Positions 35,201 to 44,280 of a DNA stretch of 64,000 nucleotides are shown here, one piece after another. The notes below the pieces were generated by a model. That model did not search any database. It was not told where the DNA came from and saw nothing but the letters and a program-made list of their open reading frames with translations. Source of the stretch: Verrucomicrobiia bacterium. Its GTDB lineage: Bacteria > Verrucomicrobiota > Verrucomicrobiia > Limisphaerales > Pedosphaeraceae. A program made the position numbers and the translations under genes. Location of the stretch: contig DATAUW010000024.1 in assembly GCA_036268055.1 (NCBI GenBank), positions 1 through 64,000 of the forward strand. Direction: 5' to 3'. Position 1 is the stretch's first letter, and every line of letters begins with the position of its first letter.

Positions 35201-36625
35201 TTGTCCATTGCCCGAGAGCATGGCATTGCGCCAGTCGCTATACGTGAGCGGATAAATGTAAGAAAGGCCGGTTCGTTGCGGATTAAAGTCCGACGCCACA
35301 CCGACGGTGATCGTCGCGACTTGGCTTGTCGCGGAGCCAAGCGCATTCGTCACGATCAACCGATAATCCGCCGCGTCAGCCACGGAGAGCGACGCAATAT
35401 TTAAAATGTTCGTTTGCGAACCCGAGATATTACCGACGTCAGTCAGGTTCGCGAATGTTCCGTTCGTTCCCTTCTGCCATTGATAAACCAGTGGAAGCGC
35501 ACCTGAAACCACCGCCGTTAATTGCGCCGCGCTTCCCACGTTCAAACTTTGCGAAACCGGTTGCTGATTAATGCCCGGCCCCAGCAAAGGCGGCGGGCCA
35601 AACGGCTGCACCGTGATCGTCCCCGAACCGCCCGCCATAAAATTGCTCGGGAAACTCACCAATAATTCGGAATAATTATGCGTTCCCGCATTCAGCAGAA
35701 CGCCGTCGATATTCACCGCCGTGAAAATACAATTTTGATGCAGCATCATTACACCGCCATTGGTGAGCGTAAGTGTCCCCGCGCTATTCAAGTCATAACC
35801 CGGTTCTAAAATTGCGCCCGCTAGATTGGGAAATGCCGTTTGTGCCGTCGTCGCGCCGGGAACCGGCGAGGTCGCTTGCGGCATGTCATTCGTGTAACCC
35901 GTATAACCGGGATCCACGATGACGCTGTTTGTTCCCAGCGAACCCGGCGCCGCGCCTTGCAACCATCCGCATTGAATAATCCATTGCCCGGAAAAAGTAT
36001 TCGACGAGTTGGAAATGATCTGCGGCGTCGAGATTTCGTCATTGATCAAAACCAGGTTCGCCGAACCACTCAATATCCCGGCGATATTCCATTGCCGGTT
36101 TCCCGAGTCCGTCTGGAATCCCCCGCCCGCGCCGCCTGCCGCGTCTGAAATATACGATTGGTGCGTAACCAGGATCGTCCCATTGATGACGAACGGCAAA
36201 GGTTCGCTCTCGCCTGCGTTGATAAGGCCGCCGTTGAGAATCAACCCCGGATTGCCATTCACGCCGGGAAAATTCAATACAGCGCCACTGTTGCCGCTCT
36301 TTTCGCGCAACTCGCAATTCACATCCAGCGTAAGCGAATCACCGGGAAAAGTAGACGACGCGCCGGACGGATTTCGCACGCGCGTGTTGTTCGCCGCGTT
36401 GCCAAGCCCAACGCCATTCGCGATCATGGCATAATTATTTCCCGCGACCGGAGCAAGCATCGGCCCCGAAATCACTCCGGCAATATTTGTCTGCCAGATG
36501 GCCGGTGTACTCCAATTCTGTCCCGACGCCTCGACCGTTGTGGTGGTCAGATTTGCGCTCCACGCTGCTGGAACGACAATAGCCAGGCCGGCTAAAAAAA
36601 CTGCGGCGCGCAGGTTCGAATTCAT
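32294..36625 (-). CDS. Secreted GH95-like glycosidase with beta-helix-like, Ig and F5/8C modules
   Basis: 1443 residues. Signal peptide 1-24; a beta-helix-like unit (about 25-342) related to two units of the neighbouring 1733-residue protein; an Ig-like domain (about 345-440); a GH95-type catalytic region (about 447-1232). The latter starts FNPQRTGLSYIYPLTYSDW and includes MDANLNLQIGGGNIGD, HRHSSHLLTVWPYAEI and GHGWIHSALIAAGLKDA. GH95 enzymes are alpha-L-fucosidases or galactosidases. An F5/8C-type discoidin domain (about 1235-1360) and the shared C-terminal domain follow. The usual NxNxQMNYW segment is altered, so activity needs testing. An intrinsic terminator lies between this gene and the one upstream. 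Confidence 0.85.
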   Translation of the reverse strand: MNSNLRAAVFLAGLAIVVPAAWSANLTTTTVEASGQNWSTPAIWQTNIAGVISGPMLAPVAGNNYAMIANGVGLGNAANNTRVRNPSGASSTFPGDSLTLDVNCELREKSGNSGAVLNFPGVNGNPGLILNGGLINAGESEPLPFVINGTILVTHQSYISDAAGGAGGGFQTDSGNRQWNIAGILSGSANLVLINDEISTPQIISNSSNTFSGQWIIQCGWLQGAAPGSLGTNSVIVDPGYTGYTNDMPQATSPVPGATTAQTAFPNLAGAILEPGYDLNSAGTLTLTNGGVMMLHQNCIFTAVNIDGVLLNAGTHNYSELLVSFPSNFMAGGSGTITVQPFGPPPLLGPGINQQPVSQSLNVGSAAQLTAVVSGALPLVYQWQKGTNGTFANLTDVGNISGSQTNILNIASLSVADAADYRLIVTNALGSATSQVATITVGVASDFNPQRTGLSYIYPLTYSDWRNAMLSGNGQMGIMVFGNPLSDAIIFEDRGFCLAASTNSLLRSFLQVSAANLATIKSDCVAGDYSDADNLAQSAPKAMAGGENNRHPGFELLINIPTNGVVSNYSRSCNFETGEVSVNWSDAGGDWLRRSFVSRPDNVVVQYLTAPTTGTLTCSLQLATDPGMHLPSGMVFTNLASTGFLNMRVLYPANTGGAGYEGVMRVVVSGGEASVNGTVLNVSNANSVLLLSRTAKYYTNAVLQWSQQLLQNQLAALPSDYNSLLSNHVAVHQAIFDRVKINLNAATADRARANETLLAMQTNSSTAVKALWERVFDAGRYYYLASSSSNTPPDLYGIWTGDVNDTGFFAYNMDANLNLQIGGGNIGDLPEAMAGYFAINEDWANDFKTNAAKLLGCRGLISSGNTPGTNGLKGSISTFYPYQYATGEVPWLLYPFWEHYLVTGDTNFLANTLYPLLQPMGNFYEDFLTLTDTNGNYIFAGSVSPENQPAGLGISLVNNSTFDISGAKFALSALIQTCNLLGLEQGTGQGVERWSAILDKIPPYLINSDGALQEWDWPGLADNYNHRHSSHLLTVWPYAEITPEKTPAWFKAAVITLAKKDAFNYENAGHGWIHSALIAAGLKDALAVNRKILFLLQQGFYFNTLATSHYTSHGAPFCTDTCNTMPDIMMEMLIASSPGVLELLPALPQTLDQGAISGVKGRNRVTVQNLAWNMNAGTVNCTLLSDIDQSLTLIERSGIGSMSVSGGAIDSSPLGPEARVIQLNAGVSTSIAITLGQTNFALNQPVTVSSAGGGGAGSNAVDGVRGTAWTSAKTANEWIYVDLGTVQNLTGVKLVWGTTYGQSYNIQISGDAMNWTNVYETSSGLGGTDHITLATAGRYVRMQGIQSGGGTGYTLAEFEVYGNPAAPPTLPLKLIPTPGANGTINLAWPTPDAAFIMESTTNLTPPVVWTPITNTVVNQNSTNQTTITPAGNNLFFHLKLKQP

Positions 36626-36651
36626 CTTTCTAATATTTGGTTACTCAATCG

Positions 36652-36686
36652 AAAAAACGGGGCGCCAGCCGCCAAGCCGGCGCCCC
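36652..36686 (-). terminator. Strong intrinsic terminator inside locus A
   Basis: An 11-bp GC-rich stem with one mismatch (36659-36669/36676-36686) is followed on the minus strand by GTTTTTTCG. It lies 21 bases after the stop of the 1733-residue protein gene and 26 bases before the GH95 start. It should reduce read-through into GH95, which would then need its own promoter or antitermination. Confidence 0.8.
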
Positions 36687-36706
36687 TGCTCCATCTTCAC
36701 TAAAAA

Positions 36707-39700
36707 TTACGGCGAAGTGATTGAGTAGAACCGCTGTCTATCACTGCTGCTGTAAGGCACGACGATGTTGAAGTTGCCGCTCGCGTCGAACGCGCTGTTG
36801 GTCACCACGGACCAATTCATTTGCGGCAGGGTGATGTTCGTCGAGGTCAACACATGATAACTGCCCGTCGGCACGCCACTGTTGCCGGAGAGCGTGAGTT
36901 GATTTCCGCTCAACACCGAGCCTGTGATGCGCGCGGACTGCGCCGTGGCTGCCGGTCCCGTGAGCACGGTGATGCCGCCCGAACCGGTGTTGATGCTGGA
37001 ACCGGTTTGCAACGGCCACGTCGCTGGGAAGCTCGCCGGGAACGAATGATTCAACTGGGCAAACGAATAAGTGCCCGGTGAAACATTCACGCCGTTCACT
37101 GTCAAGGTATGGAACGTGTCGTTCTGATGCAGGAACATCGCGCCGTTCAGCACCAATCCCGCCGACGTATCATTGATATTGTAACTCGTCTCCAATGCGC
37201 CCGTTGGCCCGACCGTGATCGAATTGGTGCCAAGCGAATTCGCGCCGCCGCCGAGCAACGCGCCCTGTTGCACATTCCATTGGCCGGTGTAAGTGTTCGC
37301 CGCGCCGCCGATCTTCAGCGCGCTCATAAAGTTAGTATCGCCTTCGTTGTAAGTGATGACCCCGCCGCCCGTGAGCTTGGAATCAACCTCGAACGGCCGC
37401 GGTCCCGGCGCGGCACTCACCGCGGTCACGAGTTGCAAGCCGTTGAACGCGCCTTGCGAATTCGGCCCCGCATAATCCGGCGAGGTCGCATTCGTATTGG
37501 CGGTGAAGGTGAACGTGATCGTGCCGCCGCCACCAACGACGATGTTCGAGAACACGACATAATCCGCTCCGAGAATGAACTCGTTCGACGTGAACGATGC
37601 CGCGCGATTGCTCGTGCTCAAGGTCATCGTCGCGGTCAAATCACTCGACACGGTGAAGATCGTTCCCCAATCGTTTTGCTGGCCGACGTCGCCGCCCGCG
37701 CCGCCTCCGTTATTGCCGTAGAGATACAAGTTGTAAGTCCCGGCGGGAACATTATTCAACGTGCTCGTGATCGTGTTGATCACCGTGTCCGGCACCGAAG
37801 TGTTATCAATGAATAAATAGTTGCCTTCGAGTGCGTCAGGTGTGTTCGGCGTTGAGCGCGCGGAATTATCGAACGGCCCGTAACCCCCATAAACATTTCC
37901 TTCCTGATAGAGACCAGTGTTCAAGCTGAGCGTGACCGACGACGTCGTCACGCCATCCGAATTCGTCGCCAGATCAGTCGTGCCGTTGCCGGAAGTTTGA
38001 ACGATCGGATTCCAATTTGTGTTGTTCGGCGAATCGGGAAATGCGCCGAGACCCGCGTAATTGGTTCCGCCGATGCCGCCCGGCACATCGAAGTTCAACA
38101 CCAAACCCGGCGGCGAATTCGTATCCGTATAAATCGTGACATCGCCCGTGACATCCATCTGTCCCGTAATCGTCGCCAGGCCGTCTGCCCCATTGTCGAG
38201 CGATGCGCCGTTGAGTTGAAGATCAGCGAACGCAATACTTCGCGCACCGATATGCTCGAGCAGCAAGCTCGCGCCTGAATCCACGATAAGTTGGTTGCCG
38301 GGGAATGATGTGTTCGCGGAGACCGCCGGTGTGCGCAACGTCGCGCCCGCAAGAATTTCATACGTGCTGCCGGGTTCGGCAAATTCTGAAACCGACGCCG
38401 GGTTGCCGTCGCTCCAATTCACGCCCGTTTCCCAATCCTGCCCCGCCGTTTCGACCACCGACATCGTGATCGTCGTCGCTGAACTCGGCGCGAGCAAACT
38501 CAGCGTTGCTCCCGCACTCGCCGTTGAGCCGGCCAGATTTTCCGCCACCAACGCGTAAGTTCCCGCGTTCCCTGCACTCACGCTTGAAATGGTGAGTGAA
38601 GTAGTTTTTGTTCCGCTGAAGGTGCTGTTGTCGTTGAGCATCGCCGCGACTCCACTCATGTTCGTGAACCACCATTGATACGAAGTCGCGCCCACCACCG
38701 CAGTGGTAAATTGCGCCGACTGGCCTGGGTAAAGCGAGAGGCTGGCGGGAGTTGGCTGTTGCGTGAATTGCGGCAGCAGAGTTGTGAGAATGGTCAAACT
38801 GCCCGTGCCGGTATTCGTGCCCGTCGTTGAACCGAGTTGCAACGTCCAGTTTGCCGGGAAATTCGTCGGATACAAACTCCTCAGCTGTGCGAATGTATAA
38901 ACACCTGCCGGAACATTCAGCCCATTAATGCTGGCGGCCAAAAATGTGTCGTCAGTATAAAGATACATTTGCCCACTGAGCGCCAGCGTGCCTTTGGGAT
39001 TGTTGATATTGTAAGTCGTCTCCAGCGCGCCGGATGAAGCGACCGTAATGGTGTTCGTGCCGAGCGAACCGGGCGTATTCCCGAGCAATGTTCCCTGCAA
39101 AACATTCCATTGGCCGGAAAATGTATTGCTCGCACCGGACACGATGAGGTCATTGCTCGAAACATTTTGTGTCGAGAGATACCCGTAAGTGATCGTGCCA
39201 GCGCCGGTAAGTTGGGCGTTGATTTGGATGCTGCGCACTGCCCCATTGGCGCCGCTGTCCGCGTAGATCGCCGAGTTGGCGAGCACTTCAATCTTGCCAT
39301 TAAGCGTGACCTTGCTGGACGTGCCGTTGTCGAGCTGTCCGCCGTTCAGTTGCAAATCCGGGAACGTCACGCTGCCGCCTTCGACATAAGCCAGGCCAAG
39401 ATTTGTCATCATCGTCGCGCCCGATTGTTTCAGGCGAAGTTCGCCCGTAGTCGCATTCGTCGCAAACGCCGCGAGGTTGCCGTCAATCAAAACGCCATCG
39501 CCTTCGATAACCAGCACATTGCCCGGAAACACCGCATTCGTGCTGGCCGGGGTGCGCTCCAAAGTTCCCGGCGCAATTTCGTAGGTGCTGCCCGGCTCGG
39601 AAAACGCCGAGAGCGAAGCGGGATTATTATCGCTCCAATTTGTTGCGGTATTCCAATCCGTGCCGGACGCTTCAAAACCAAGTGTAAAAATGGTCTGCGC

Positions 39701-41908
39701 CGGATTCGGCATGGTAACTGACAACATCGCTGGCACCGCGCTCGTATAGGACATGCCGCCGCTGTGAGTGACCAGAGTCACATTGTAAGTTTGTCCGGCA
39801 TCGGCGACCGCGAGATTGGAAATCGTCAAGTCCGGTGTCGTCGAACCGGAAATAAATCCGATGCTGTTTTGCCCGTCGGTCACATTCGCTCCATTAATCT
39901 GCCATGTGTAAGTGATGGGGTCCGATCCGCCAACAATCGAACTGAATTGTGCCGATTGACCGGGATAAATTGGCGAAGGCGTTATCAGCGCGACACTGTT
40001 TGTCGGCGGAAAGCTAAGCGTTCCCGCCGCGCCGTTGAACAACCCTTGCAGTTGTGCGGACGTAAGCGCCTGGTTGAATACCGCCACTTCGTCAATCGCG
40101 CCGATGAACGCGCGCGCGCCATTTGCCCCGCCGCTGTCGTCACCGATCAACGTCGTGCCCGAGAACGGAACCACCACATGATTGAAAACATGCGTACTCG
40201 AAAGAATGCCGCTGGTGTTGAACATGCTGATGGTCGCGTTCGTCGGCGTAACCACGAGCGCAACGAGCGACCACTGACTCACCGGCGGTTGCAAACCTGA
40301 ATCCCAACTCGTCGTCCCCGCATCGTTGTTCCAGGTATAGCCCAGCGTTGAGTTGCCGCTGGTGCTGATGTTCAATCCATTCACATCGCTGCCGCTGCCG
40401 CGATTGAAGATGATTCCCGATTGATTATCCTGCGATGACGTCGGAAAGATCCACGCGGTGAGTGTCACGGTATTGGTATTCAGGTTCCAAGGCGAATTCA
40501 CCGTGACATGTGACGCACCGATGAACGCGAAAAACTCTGCCGCAAAATTCGACGCCGAAAATCCCGTCAAGCCATCGGGAACCGGGCGCGGCCCATTGAT
40601 GCCATTGGCTCCGTTTTGTGCCTGCGGGCCATAGACGCCATTATCACCACCAGCGTAGTCCAGTGCAATTTCGGTTCCCACGGATGTATCGCCCGTATCG
40701 TCAAAGGCATAATAATGCAGCGGATGATCGGTAGCCGCGGCGGTCTGAAATGCGCCACTCGGCGTGACCAGCGACAGCGCGACGGGCAAGGTGTTCGTGG
40801 ATTCATACGCACCGGGATTTACGTTCGTGATGACGCAGGAATAATTCGCCACGCTGGCCGAGGAGATGTTTGAAATGGTCAGCATACTCGTACCCGAACC
40901 GGAAATATTGCCGCCATCGGTTAACGGTGTTCCGTTGAATAACCATTTATAATGCAGATTGCCACCCGATGCGCCGACGTTGAAGACCGCGGTCGCGCCC
41001 GGAAAAAGTTGCTGCGGCTGCGGCTCAGCCAAAATGATCGGCGGCGACAAGGTGGCCGGAGCCACTCCCGTCACGGGATTCGTCAGGTCCAGGAAATTCG
41101 GATCTTCGTAAAGCGAATAGACGTATTGGCTGGTGTTCCCGCCGCCACCGGTGCCGAACACGAATTGCGTCAATGCCGCGCCAGAAGTGTTGCGGAAACC
41201 GATCGCATTGGTCGTGAAACTCGTCGGGGTGTTTCCACTGGCGGTGGCGATTTGCATGCGCGTGAGATTCGGCAGATCGGCGCCGTTGGTATTGGCGTCC
41301 TGCATGTAGATGACGAAGCTCTTGGCGGAATTATTGATGACGAACCAGATGTTATAAACGGTGTTCGTCAGCGGCGTGAAAACATTCACGCCATCGGCGG
41401 ACATCTCCACGAATGCGCCGCTGTTGCGGATGGTGAGGCCCGCGCGATTCGGCGCGTTGGCATTCAGTTCGATCATCTGATTCGCGCCCCCAGCATCGCC
41501 ACTGACGACGTTCGCCAAATCCCAATTCACGTTGTTCGTGGCGAGATTGTCGCCCATGTCAAACTGCATGAAGAAGGTGGCGGTGGTGTTGGTGCTGGCG
41601 ATTGCCACCGGCAGCGCCACATACGCCGCGCCGTCAACCGAAGTGGCCACCGCGGAATTCGTCGTGAGTGGCGTGCCGGAACCCGGCTGTCCGACGCCGA
41701 GCGATGGCGAATTGGAAACGATGATCGTGGATAGCGAACCCACGGCGTGCCAGATGCCATTTGAAGGGCCATCGGAAGTTTGGCTGGCGAGATTGCCGAC
41801 GGTTGAATTCACGAAGTCGTCTATCTTGATGAACTGCGCCGAGGCGGATTGAACCAGGCCGGCAAGTCCGAGTGCAAGGACAGCGAAGCGAAGGAGTTTG
41901 GTTTTCAT
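36707..41908 (-). CDS. Giant secreted LamG/Ig/beta-helix-like protein
   Basis: 1733 residues from MKTKLL, which gives a clean signal peptide ending SASAQ; the upstream in-frame extension is not credible. Order: a 25-270 domain like the whole PEP-CTERM neighbour at 41946; Ig-like (about 288-380); LamG (about 383-633); Ig-like; beta-helix-like unit A (about 738-1040); Ig-like; unit B (about 1143-1649, with a ~230-residue insertion); and the shared C-terminal domain. The units resemble autotransporter-associated beta-strand repeats (NTFSGQWNV, SLGTN, LETTYNIN). No catalytic motif is recognised. Probably a surface carbohydrate-binding or adhesive scaffold. It follows the PEP-CTERM gene by 37 bases. 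Confidence 0.8.
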   Translation of the reverse strand: MKTKLLRFAVLALGLAGLVQSASAQFIKIDDFVNSTVGNLASQTSDGPSNGIWHAVGSLSTIIVSNSPSLGVGQPGSGTPLTTNSAVATSVDGAAYVALPVAIASTNTTATFFMQFDMGDNLATNNVNWDLANVVSGDAGGANQMIELNANAPNRAGLTIRNSGAFVEMSADGVNVFTPLTNTVYNIWFVINNSAKSFVIYMQDANTNGADLPNLTRMQIATASGNTPTSFTTNAIGFRNTSGAALTQFVFGTGGGGNTSQYVYSLYEDPNFLDLTNPVTGVAPATLSPPIILAEPQPQQLFPGATAVFNVGASGGNLHYKWLFNGTPLTDGGNISGSGTSMLTISNISSASVANYSCVITNVNPGAYESTNTLPVALSLVTPSGAFQTAAATDHPLHYYAFDDTGDTSVGTEIALDYAGGDNGVYGPQAQNGANGINGPRPVPDGLTGFSASNFAAEFFAFIGASHVTVNSPWNLNTNTVTLTAWIFPTSSQDNQSGIIFNRGSGSDVNGLNISTSGNSTLGYTWNNDAGTTSWDSGLQPPVSQWSLVALVVTPTNATISMFNTSGILSSTHVFNHVVVPFSGTTLIGDDSGGANGARAFIGAIDEVAVFNQALTSAQLQGLFNGAAGTLSFPPTNSVALITPSPIYPGQSAQFSSIVGGSDPITYTWQINGANVTDGQNSIGFISGSTTPDLTISNLAVADAGQTYNVTLVTHSGGMSYTSAVPAMLSVTMPNPAQTIFTLGFEASGTDWNTATNWSDNNPASLSAFSEPGSTYEIAPGTLERTPASTNAVFPGNVLVIEGDGVLIDGNLAAFATNATTGELRLKQSGATMMTNLGLAYVEGGSVTFPDLQLNGGQLDNGTSSKVTLNGKIEVLANSAIYADSGANGAVRSIQINAQLTGAGTITYGYLSTQNVSSNDLIVSGASNTFSGQWNVLQGTLLGNTPGSLGTNTITVASSGALETTYNINNPKGTLALSGQMYLYTDDTFLAASINGLNVPAGVYTFAQLRSLYPTNFPANWTLQLGSTTGTNTGTGSLTILTTLLPQFTQQPTPASLSLYPGQSAQFTTAVVGATSYQWWFTNMSGVAAMLNDNSTFSGTKTTSLTISSVSAGNAGTYALVAENLAGSTASAGATLSLLAPSSATTITMSVVETAGQDWETGVNWSDGNPASVSEFAEPGSTYEILAGATLRTPAVSANTSFPGNQLIVDSGASLLLEHIGARSIAFADLQLNGASLDNGADGLATITGQMDVTGDVTIYTDTNSPPGLVLNFDVPGGIGGTNYAGLGAFPDSPNNTNWNPIVQTSGNGTTDLATNSDGVTTSSVTLSLNTGLYQEGNVYGGYGPFDNSARSTPNTPDALEGNYLFIDNTSVPDTVINTITSTLNNVPAGTYNLYLYGNNGGGAGGDVGQQNDWGTIFTVSSDLTATMTLSTSNRAASFTSNEFILGADYVVFSNIVVGGGGTITFTFTANTNATSPDYAGPNSQGAFNGLQLVTAVSAAPGPRPFEVDSKLTGGGVITYNEGDTNFMSALKIGGAANTYTGQWNVQQGALLGGGANSLGTNSITVGPTGALETSYNINDTSAGLVLNGAMFLHQNDTFHTLTVNGVNVSPGTYSFAQLNHSFPASFPATWPLQTGSSINTGSGGITVLTGPAATAQSARITGSVLSGNQLTLSGNSGVPTGSYHVLTSTNITLPQMNWSVVTNSAFDASGNFNIVVPYSSSDRQRFYSITSP

Positions 41909-41945
41909 ACGATAAAAAACGGATTGGAAACTGCGTGAATATTTT

Positions 41946-42776
41946 CTATTTGATGAAGCGACGGCCAAGTTTGTAAGCGGGCAGCAATACCGACAAAACC
42001 AGCAGCGCGAACGTCCCCGGCTCCGGCGTTGGGAGACCAGGATCCGTGAGGTTCGCGCCATTCGGATCTTCAAAAAGATCATAGAGCGTTTGCGGGTCGG
42101 TGTTGCCCACGGTTCCACCCTCGCCCATGTTGAATGCGACCAGCGGATTAGCCGTCGCGGTGCGGAATGTGAACGTGCTCACTCCGGTCGTGGATTGCAA
42201 AAGCGTTTGCGTCGTCACGTCGCCTCCCTGGAGATACGCCTGATACGTTCCCGCACTGTTGTTGACGACGAACCACAGACTGTAGATCGCGTCCGCCAGC
42301 GGAGTGTAAACGCTTGTGCCGTTGATCGAAATCTGCGCGAAGCTGCCGCCGTTGCGCAATGCCGGCAGGCGCGAACTGGTGGAATCGTAATTAAATTGCA
42401 CTTGTGCGCTGCCCGACAAATCAGTCGGCGCGGATTGCTGGGTCAATTCAAAATTAAAATTGTTGCCGTTGCCGGTCGTGGTAACGCCGCTCAAACTAAA
42501 CTGCATGAAAAACGTCGCCGCCGTGCTGCTGTGCGGAATCGCCACCGGCAATGCGTCGTAAGTCGGATTGACCAGTCCCGGATCGCCGATAACTGCCGTA
42601 CCGCTGGAAACGGTGACGCCATTTCCGGTAGGGCTTTGCCAGCCGCCCTGCCCTGCCAACGGCCCGTCGGTGTAAGTGCTAAAATTATCCATCAACTGAA
42701 ACTGGGCCGAGGCTGGTTGCGCCAGCAGCGCGGAACCGATGAGCAGACCGGCGTTAAACAGGTGTTTTGTTTTCAT
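41946..42776 (-). CDS. PEP-CTERM surface protein
   Basis: 276 residues. Signal peptide MKTKHLFNAGLLIGSALLAQ...SAQ, a beta-sandwich-like middle, and a classic PEP-CTERM sorting signal at the end: PEPGTFALLVLSVLLPAY then KLGRRFIK. Such proteins are handled by exosortase; none is in the window. The middle is homologous to the first ~270 residues of the downstream 1733-residue protein (both contain ATFFMQF, SIWFVxNNSA-like and LYxLxEDPN motifs). It lies 50 bases after the small lipoprotein gene. Probably a cell-surface or matrix component. Confidence 0.9.
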   Translation of the reverse strand: MKTKHLFNAGLLIGSALLAQPASAQFQLMDNFSTYTDGPLAGQGGWQSPTGNGVTVSSGTAVIGDPGLVNPTYDALPVAIPHSSTAATFFMQFSLSGVTTTGNGNNFNFELTQQSAPTDLSGSAQVQFNYDSTSSRLPALRNGGSFAQISINGTSVYTPLADAIYSLWFVVNNSAGTYQAYLQGGDVTTQTLLQSTTGVSTFTFRTATANPLVAFNMGEGGTVGNTDPQTLYDLFEDPNGANLTDPGLPTPEPGTFALLVLSVLLPAYKLGRRFIK

Positions 42777-42826
42777 AGGGTTGTTGGAGGCTTGGGTTTT
42801 TGGTCGTGCGTTGGGTGAGATGAAAT

Positions 42827-43258
42827 TTATTGAGAATCCATCGCTTTGACTTCGCCGGTGGTGGCATCAATCGCCCATTTTTTACCGCCGGGCGGGCGCG
42901 GAATACTGTCGAGACGTGTGCGGGCCAATTCGTTGAAACTCGAGGGCAACCGTCCTGTCTGTTGCACAAAAATACGAAGTTGCCGGGTGAGAAACGGATT
43001 TACTTCGCCATTGACCGAGTCATGCACGGCATTGTCCGCGCGAGCGGCAACACCTGGAACCAGCGGCGCATTTGCCGCAGCAGCGGCGGGTGAAGAAGCG
43101 TCTGTGGGCGTGATAGCGGTGGCATCGTCCGGCGGTTGCGGCGCCTGGGCTGAGGTTCCAGCTTTATGACAGCCCGCAACCAGCAACGCCGCCAAGACAC
43201 AAATCAATAGCGCCAGATTGGATAGCATGAGGGATTTTATTTTTTCGTTAGCGCGCAT
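42827..43258 (-). CDS. Lipoprotein of unknown function
   Basis: 143 residues. The signal peptide ends in lipobox LVAGC (C30); a start at MLSNLALL (residue 11) would give a shorter signal of ordinary length. Then comes a Pro/Ala/Thr-rich linker and a C-terminal region with RQLRIFVQQTGRLPSSFNEL and GGKKWAIDATTGEVKA. The latter pattern is common in Verrucomicrobia proteins encoded next to prepilin-like genes. It lies 12 bases after the prepilin-like gene, so it is co-transcribed. It may be a periplasmic partner of the pilin-like protein; no function can be assigned. Confidence 0.75.
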   Translation of the reverse strand: MRANEKIKSLMLSNLALLICVLAALLVAGCHKAGTSAQAPQPPDDATAITPTDASSPAAAAANAPLVPGVAARADNAVHDSVNGEVNPFLTRQLRIFVQQTGRLPSSFNELARTRLDSIPRPPGGKKWAIDATTGEVKAMDSQ

Positions 43259-43270
43259 GAAAAAATCGGC

Positions 43271-44134
43271 TCAATAATCGTCTGGACGCGAGTTGCTCAA
43301 ATTGGTGGCAAAGGTCCAGGGAACCGCTTGCACGTGATCGTCCGCGAAGGTGACATCGCCCTTTTTGTTGTGGCGGCTGGTGAGAACGTCACCCGAACCC
43401 GCTTCAAAACGTCCGTCGTTCACGATCGTGCCGCCGACCTCGGAACATTCCACGCCGAGATGGCTTGCGAGGCTTGAGGTTTGCTCTTCGCCAAATTCAA
43501 TCTTGCCCGAGGGATTCCGAATGTTGGTGGACTTGAACGGAATGAACGGAGACGTGCCGTGGATCGAGGCGATGCCAACACTGGTGCCGTTCTCCGGGCT
43601 GTAGCTGGTCAGTGTGTAACTGTAAAGGTAGGGAGTGGTTTGCTGAAGCCGCTCGGTGTCGTATTTGTCCAGCGGGCAACGGAATAAATTGCTGTTCACT
43701 CCGCCGATGTAACTTCCAATGGGGCTCTTGCTGACTGGATACGCCGCCAAGCTGGTACGCCAATAAATCCAATCATCAATACTGAAACCGAATTCAGCCC
43801 CCGAAGCGCAGGCGGGATAAACATCACCGTTGCTGTCGGCGTAAAGTTGCATACCGAGGCCAAGCTGCTTGAGATTGTTGAGACATTGGATTTGCGCCGC
43901 CTTGGCTTTGGCGCGCGCCAGTGCCGGCAATAACAATCCAGCCAGAATGGCGATGATGGCAATGACTACCAAAAGTTCAATGAGCGTGAATGCCCGAGTG
44001 GCCCGAACGCGCGAAGGGCGAACTAAATTTTTTTGAGAATGAGAAACCATAAAATTGAAATCGCCGGCTGACGACATGCTGGTGGCGCGTCGCCTGGTGA
44101 CTGGGCTGCTTTGAGTCACGTTGTTGTGAGACAT
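43271..44134 (-). CDS. Prepilin-type cleavage/methylation protein
   Basis: Up to 287 residues. A type IV pilin/pseudopilin N-terminus reads [19 protein letters not shown], with cleavage before F and E at +5. The rest matches the large prepilin-like families of Verrucomicrobia and Planctomycetes ([32 protein letters not shown]). It ends with [13 protein letters not shown], an H-x9-DD form of the H-x9-DG motif. A start at MVSHSQ (44050) would give a normal 19-residue leader; the listed start gives 48. It follows the response regulator by 146 bases and precedes the lipoprotein. Probably a pseudopilin or surface filament subunit whose cargo or sensing role is unknown. Confidence 0.9.
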   Translation of the reverse strand: MSHNNVTQSSPVTRRRATSMSSAGDFNFMVSHSQKNLVRPSRVRATRAFTLIELLVVIAIIAILAGLLLPALARAKAKAAQIQCLNNLKQLGLGMQLYADSNGDVYPACASGAEFGFSIDDWIYWRTSLAAYPVSKSPIGSYIGGVNSNLFRCPLDKYDTERLQQTTPYLYSYTLTSYSPENGTSVGIASIHGTSPFIPFKSTNIRNPSGKIEFGEEQTSSLASHLGVECSEVGGTIVNDGRFEAGSGDVLTSRHNKKGDVTFADDHVQAVPWTFATNLSNSRPDDY

Positions 44135-44280
44135 GGGTGTGCTGATGAAAGAAGCTTACGAAGTTGCGCGGCTCAAACGCATCCTCAGTTCTAATGATTT
44201 ATCGAACTAGGCCGCGGAATGACTTTGAATTCCCTATCAGCGCGGGAAAACGAAAGATCGAGGAAGGAGGCCGGCGAAAA

